Source: JANRJY01 sp033763735 (lineage in GTDB: Bacteria > Bacteroidota > Bacteroidia > Cytophagales > UBA9547). From it: a stretch of 64,000 nucleotides of DNA. Numbering within the stretch: position 1 is the first letter of the stretch; every line of letters begins with the position of its first letter. A program made the position numbers and the translations under genes. The notes under the pieces were generated by a model. The model worked only from the letters and a program-made list of their open reading frames with translations. It did not search any database and was not told where the DNA came from. Where the stretch lies: assembly GCA_033763735.1 (NCBI GenBank), contig JANRJY010000081.1:1-64000 (forward strand). The letters are read 5' to 3'. Shown piece after piece: positions 61,819-64,000 of the stretch.

Positions 61819-62397
61819 TTACACAGTTAAAGCGGGTTTGTTCTCGTTAAATTTATACTTTTCAAGCAATTTCTTATACTCATCAGAATTTCTATAGCTT
61901 AATTTTTCATTAGTTGCTAAGTCTTGAATGCGCATAAATCCATCTATAATTTGCTCTGGTCGTGGTGGGCAACCAGGCACATATACATCTACCGGAATAA
62001 TCTCATCTATTCCTTGTAACACACTGTATGTATCAAATATACCACCCGATGAGGCACAAGCACCTACTGCCATTACCCAACGTGGTTCAGCCATTTGTTC
62101 ATACACTTGACGCACCACTGGTGCCATTTTTTTTGCTATGGTACCCATTACCATTAATACATCTGCTTGACGAGGCGAAAAACTAACGCGTTCGGATCCA
62201 AACCTGGCAAAATCGTAATGAGATGCCATTGTAGCCATAAATTCAATTCCACAACAAGATGTTGCAAAAGGTAACGGCCATAAGGAATTTGCTCTGGCTG
62301 CACCTATTACACTATCCAGTGAAGTGGCAAAAAAACCCGGCCCCTCCACACCCGCAGGTGTAGGCATTGTATTAATTTTGGTAGTTACGTTGCTCAT
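61819..62397 (-). CDS. nuoB: NADH-quinone oxidoreductase subunit B
   Basis: This 192-residue subunit holds the N2 4Fe-4S cluster next to the quinone site. The cysteines are visible as the CC pair (ATSCCGIEFMA), VGACASSGGIFDTY and VPGCPPRPEQIIDG. PRQADVLMVMGTI is also diagnostic. It follows nuoA after 50 bp. Confidence 0.97.
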   Translation of the reverse strand: MSNVTTKINTMPTPAGVEGPGFFATSLDSVIGAARANSLWPLPFATSCCGIEFMATMASHYDFARFGSERVSFSPRQADVLMVMGTIAKKMAPVVRQVYEQMAEPRWVMAVGACASSGGIFDTYSVLQGIDEIIPVDVYVPGCPPRPEQIIDGFMRIQDLATNEKLSYRNSDEYKKLLEKYKFNENKPALTV

Positions 62398-62447
62398 CTT
62401 AATTTTATTAATATATCAATAACAAATAATTATTTGATGTTGTTTAA

Positions 62448-62810
62448 TTAATCCCAGTCTAATGCTTTTCTACGAATAACATAATAGAACCCAAAGAGTA
62501 GAAAAACCATGAAAATTAACATTTCAATAAATCCTGTCAATCCTAATTCTCGGAAGTTAACAGCCCATGGATACATGAAAATAACCTCTACATCGAACAA
62601 TACAAATAAAATAGCAGTTAGAAAGTATTTAACAGAAAATGGGCTTCTTGCATTACCCACTGACTCAATTCCACATTCAAAAGCATCCAATTTGTTGGCA
62701 GTTTTGCGTTTTGGTCCTAAAAAATGGGTTCCTACCATTGTAGTAGCAACAAATCCAAGTGCAAAAAGGAATTGTAAAAATATAGGTAAATAATCAATTG
62801 GTAGGCTCAT
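62448..62810 (-). CDS. nuoA: NADH-quinone oxidoreductase subunit A
   Basis: This 120-residue membrane subunit has three hydrophobic helices and the family motif DAFECGIESVGNARSPFSVKYFL. It is first in the nuo operon, with a consensus promoter just upstream. Confidence 0.95.
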   Translation of the reverse strand: MSLPIDYLPIFLQFLFALGFVATTMVGTHFLGPKRKTANKLDAFECGIESVGNARSPFSVKYFLTAILFVLFDVEVIFMYPWAVNFRELGLTGFIEMLIFMVFLLFGFYYVIRRKALDWD

Positions 62811-62837
62811 GAATGATTGTATTAATTAATTTGCAGA

Positions 62838-62868
62838 CAAATTTAGTCGGATTCCTCTGCCTTGCAAA
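62838..62868 (-). promoter_or_regulatory. Consensus Bacteroidota promoter for the nuo operon
   Basis: On the minus strand TTTG (62868-62865), a 19-bp spacer and TAAATTTG (62845-62838) match TTTG-N19-TAnnTTTG exactly. The nuoA start lies about 28 bp downstream of the -7 box. Confidence 0.75.
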
Positions 62869-62973
62869 ATGTAAAATGAATTATTAACATCCAAAAAAAT
62901 TAAAGCAAAGTTTACATCAAATAGCAAAGAAAGCTTCTCCTACATTAAGTTTGGTAGCGGAAATGAAATATTA

Positions 62974-63714
62974 TTGTGTTTTCATGGCTATGGACTAAGC
63001 AAAGAAATATTTATTCCATTGCAAAATTATGCCAACAACCGATATACTTTTTATTCATTTGATTTACTTTATCATGGCGAAAGCAAATGGGAAAATGAAA
63101 AAAACTCTCTAACAGAAATAAAATTACAAGAAATCATTGGCGCATTTTTGAAATCGGAAAAAATTGACTGCTTTTCACTCTTGGGATTTAGTATGGGTGG
63201 AAAAACGGTTTTAAAGCTAATAGAATTATTTCCAAAAAAAGTAAAGAATGTTTTTTTAATAGCACCTGACGGAATTAAAACCAGTATTTGGTATAATTTG
63301 GCTACTTATCCTTTGATTTTTTCTTCCCTATTCAAAGCCATTGTTCATAATCCTTATATTTTCGAACTAATAATTAAAATGATGCGAATGATTAATTTAA
63401 TGGACAAAGGCATTTTAAAATTCGCTTTGAATGAGATGAACACTTCAGAAAAACGCAAAAGGGTTTATTATTCGTGGATAGTGTATAAAAAATTAAAACC
63501 AAATATTTCAAAATGTGTTGACATAATCAATGTTTATAAAATTCAATTATCAATGATTACAGGTGTCTTTGATAAAGTGATTAGAACTGAAGAAATGATA
63601 AAGTTTTGTAATAGGCTGAATAGTTGCAACTTTGTAGAGCTGCGTTGTGGACATACTACTTTAATTCAACATTTCTGTATTGAAGAAAATCTTACAAAAG
63701 CTAAATTTATATAA
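62974..63714 (+). CDS. Alpha/beta-hydrolase fold protein
   Basis: This is a 246-residue (or longer) alpha/beta hydrolase with the oxyanion region CFHGYGLSK, the nucleophile S73 in LLGFSMGGK, an acidic residue in GVFDK and the catalytic H in RCGHTTL. The TTG start at 62974 cuts into the first core strand. The frame is open upstream to 62875 and encodes a family-like strand (F-S-Y-I-K-F-G-S-G-N-E-I-L-L), but it has no ATG, GTG or TTG; an ATT at 62899 is the only near-start. The true start is unresolved. The DUF423 gene follows after 1 bp. Confidence 0.8.
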   Translation: MCFHGYGLSKEIFIPLQNYANNRYTFYSFDLLYHGESKWENEKNSLTEIKLQEIIGAFLKSEKIDCFSLLGFSMGGKTVLKLIELFPKKVKNVFLIAPDGIKTSIWYNLATYPLIFSSLFKAIVHNPYIFELIIKMMRMINLMDKGILKFALNEMNTSEKRKRVYYSWIVYKKLKPNISKCVDIINVYKIQLSMITGVFDKVIRTEEMIKFCNRLNSCNFVELRCGHTTLIQHFCIEENLTKAKFI

Positions 63715-63715
63715 A

Positions 63716-64000
63716 ATGTCAAAAATTTGGGCAATCGTTGGGGCATCCTTAGGAGCCTTATCTGTAATGATAGGTGCTTTTGGAGCACATTCATTGAAAA
63801 ATATGCTTACAATTAATAATCGAATCGACACATTTGAAACGGCTGCCAGGTATCATATGTATCATGCTATAGCTATTTTGGTTTGTGGTATTCTTTTGGA
63901 CTTAAAAAAACATAATTTATTTTCGATTTCATCATGGCTATTTTTATGTGGAATTATTATATTTTCTGGTAGCCTTTATGCCCTATCAATCAGTGGGTTA
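63716..64000 (+). CDS. DUF423 (YgdD-like) membrane protein, 3' partial
   Basis: The frame opens with M-S-K-I-W-A-I-V-G and runs off the window after 95 codons. It shows the DUF423 pattern: MIGAFGAHSLK, a TAARYHMYHAIAIL segment and alternating hydrophobic helices (LFLCGIIIFSGSLYAL). DUF423 proteins are small four-helix membrane proteins of unknown function. One base separates it from the alpha/beta-hydrolase stop. Confidence 0.88.
   Translation, partial: MSKIWAIVGASLGALSVMIGAFGAHSLKNMLTINNRIDTFETAARYHMYHAIAILVCGILLDLKKHNLFSISSWLFLCGIIIFSGSLYALSISGL

Overview
The window is a 64 kb stretch of an AT-rich bacterial chromosome from the phylum Bacteroidota. Four things support this: an LpxC-FabZ fusion, a very large surface protein ending in a type IX secretion (por) sorting domain, S16 with a long acidic tail, and promoters of the TTTG-N19-TAnnTTTG class used by Bacteroidota. 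No rRNA, tRNA, CRISPR array, transposase or prophage gene was seen.

Layout. 1-6.5 kb: a partial thioredoxin-like gene, then a minus-strand envelope block (HD hydrolase, lpxD, lpxC/fabZ, lpxA, trmD, and a carboxypeptidase-regulatory-like protein). 6.5-10.7 kb: a polysaccharide export set (ABC permease, Wza-like OPX lipoprotein, Wzc-like tyrosine kinase). 10.8-15.1 kb: a plus-strand phosphorelay hybrid kinase with a single-domain response regulator, a small unknown protein and an MBL-fold hydrolase. 15.3-20.6 kb: a 1760-residue secreted protein with an SGNH-esterase-like head and twelve tandem repeats. 20.6-29.1 kb (minus): a 7TMR/PP2C signalling protein, tsaB, rimM, rpsP, a LysE-type exporter, a GH3-like protein and dxs. 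29.2-37.9 kb: purE, an amidase, a disturbed 0.8 kb segment with a broken Imm8-type immunity gene, an OmpR-type regulator, a TlpA-like protein, tatA, gatA, an MltD-like transglycosylase and purD. 37.9-50.1 kb (minus): a 7TMR histidine kinase and a catabolic cluster of two GH78-type rhamnosidases, three S1 sulfatases and a formylglycine-generating enzyme. 50.4-57.2 kb: a degenerate arginase-fold protein, a small membrane protein, trpD, three tandem paralogues of unknown function, two related membrane-tailed proteins (one frameshifted) and yidD. 57.2-62.8 kb (minus): the first part of a complex I operon, nuoA-B-C-(two small membrane ORFs)-D-(Uma2)-E-F. The window ends with an alpha/beta hydrolase and a partial DUF423 gene.

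How it works together. Most of the window is housekeeping: lipid A, isoprenoids, purines, translation and respiration. The accessory part points to use of sulfated, rhamnose-containing polysaccharide: the lipoprotein FGE carries its catalytic cysteine pair and the three neighbouring sulfatases all have the C-x-P-S-R sequence it would modify. The places most worth a second look are (i) the 776-bp segment at 30.3-31.1 kb, bounded by 47-bp direct repeats at the overlapping tails of two convergent genes and holding an Imm8 pseudogene and an inverted pair of GC-rich repeats; (ii) the complex I operon, which carries two overlapping small membrane ORFs and a nested Uma2 nuclease-fold gene; and (iii) the sulfatase/rhamnosidase/FGE cluster.
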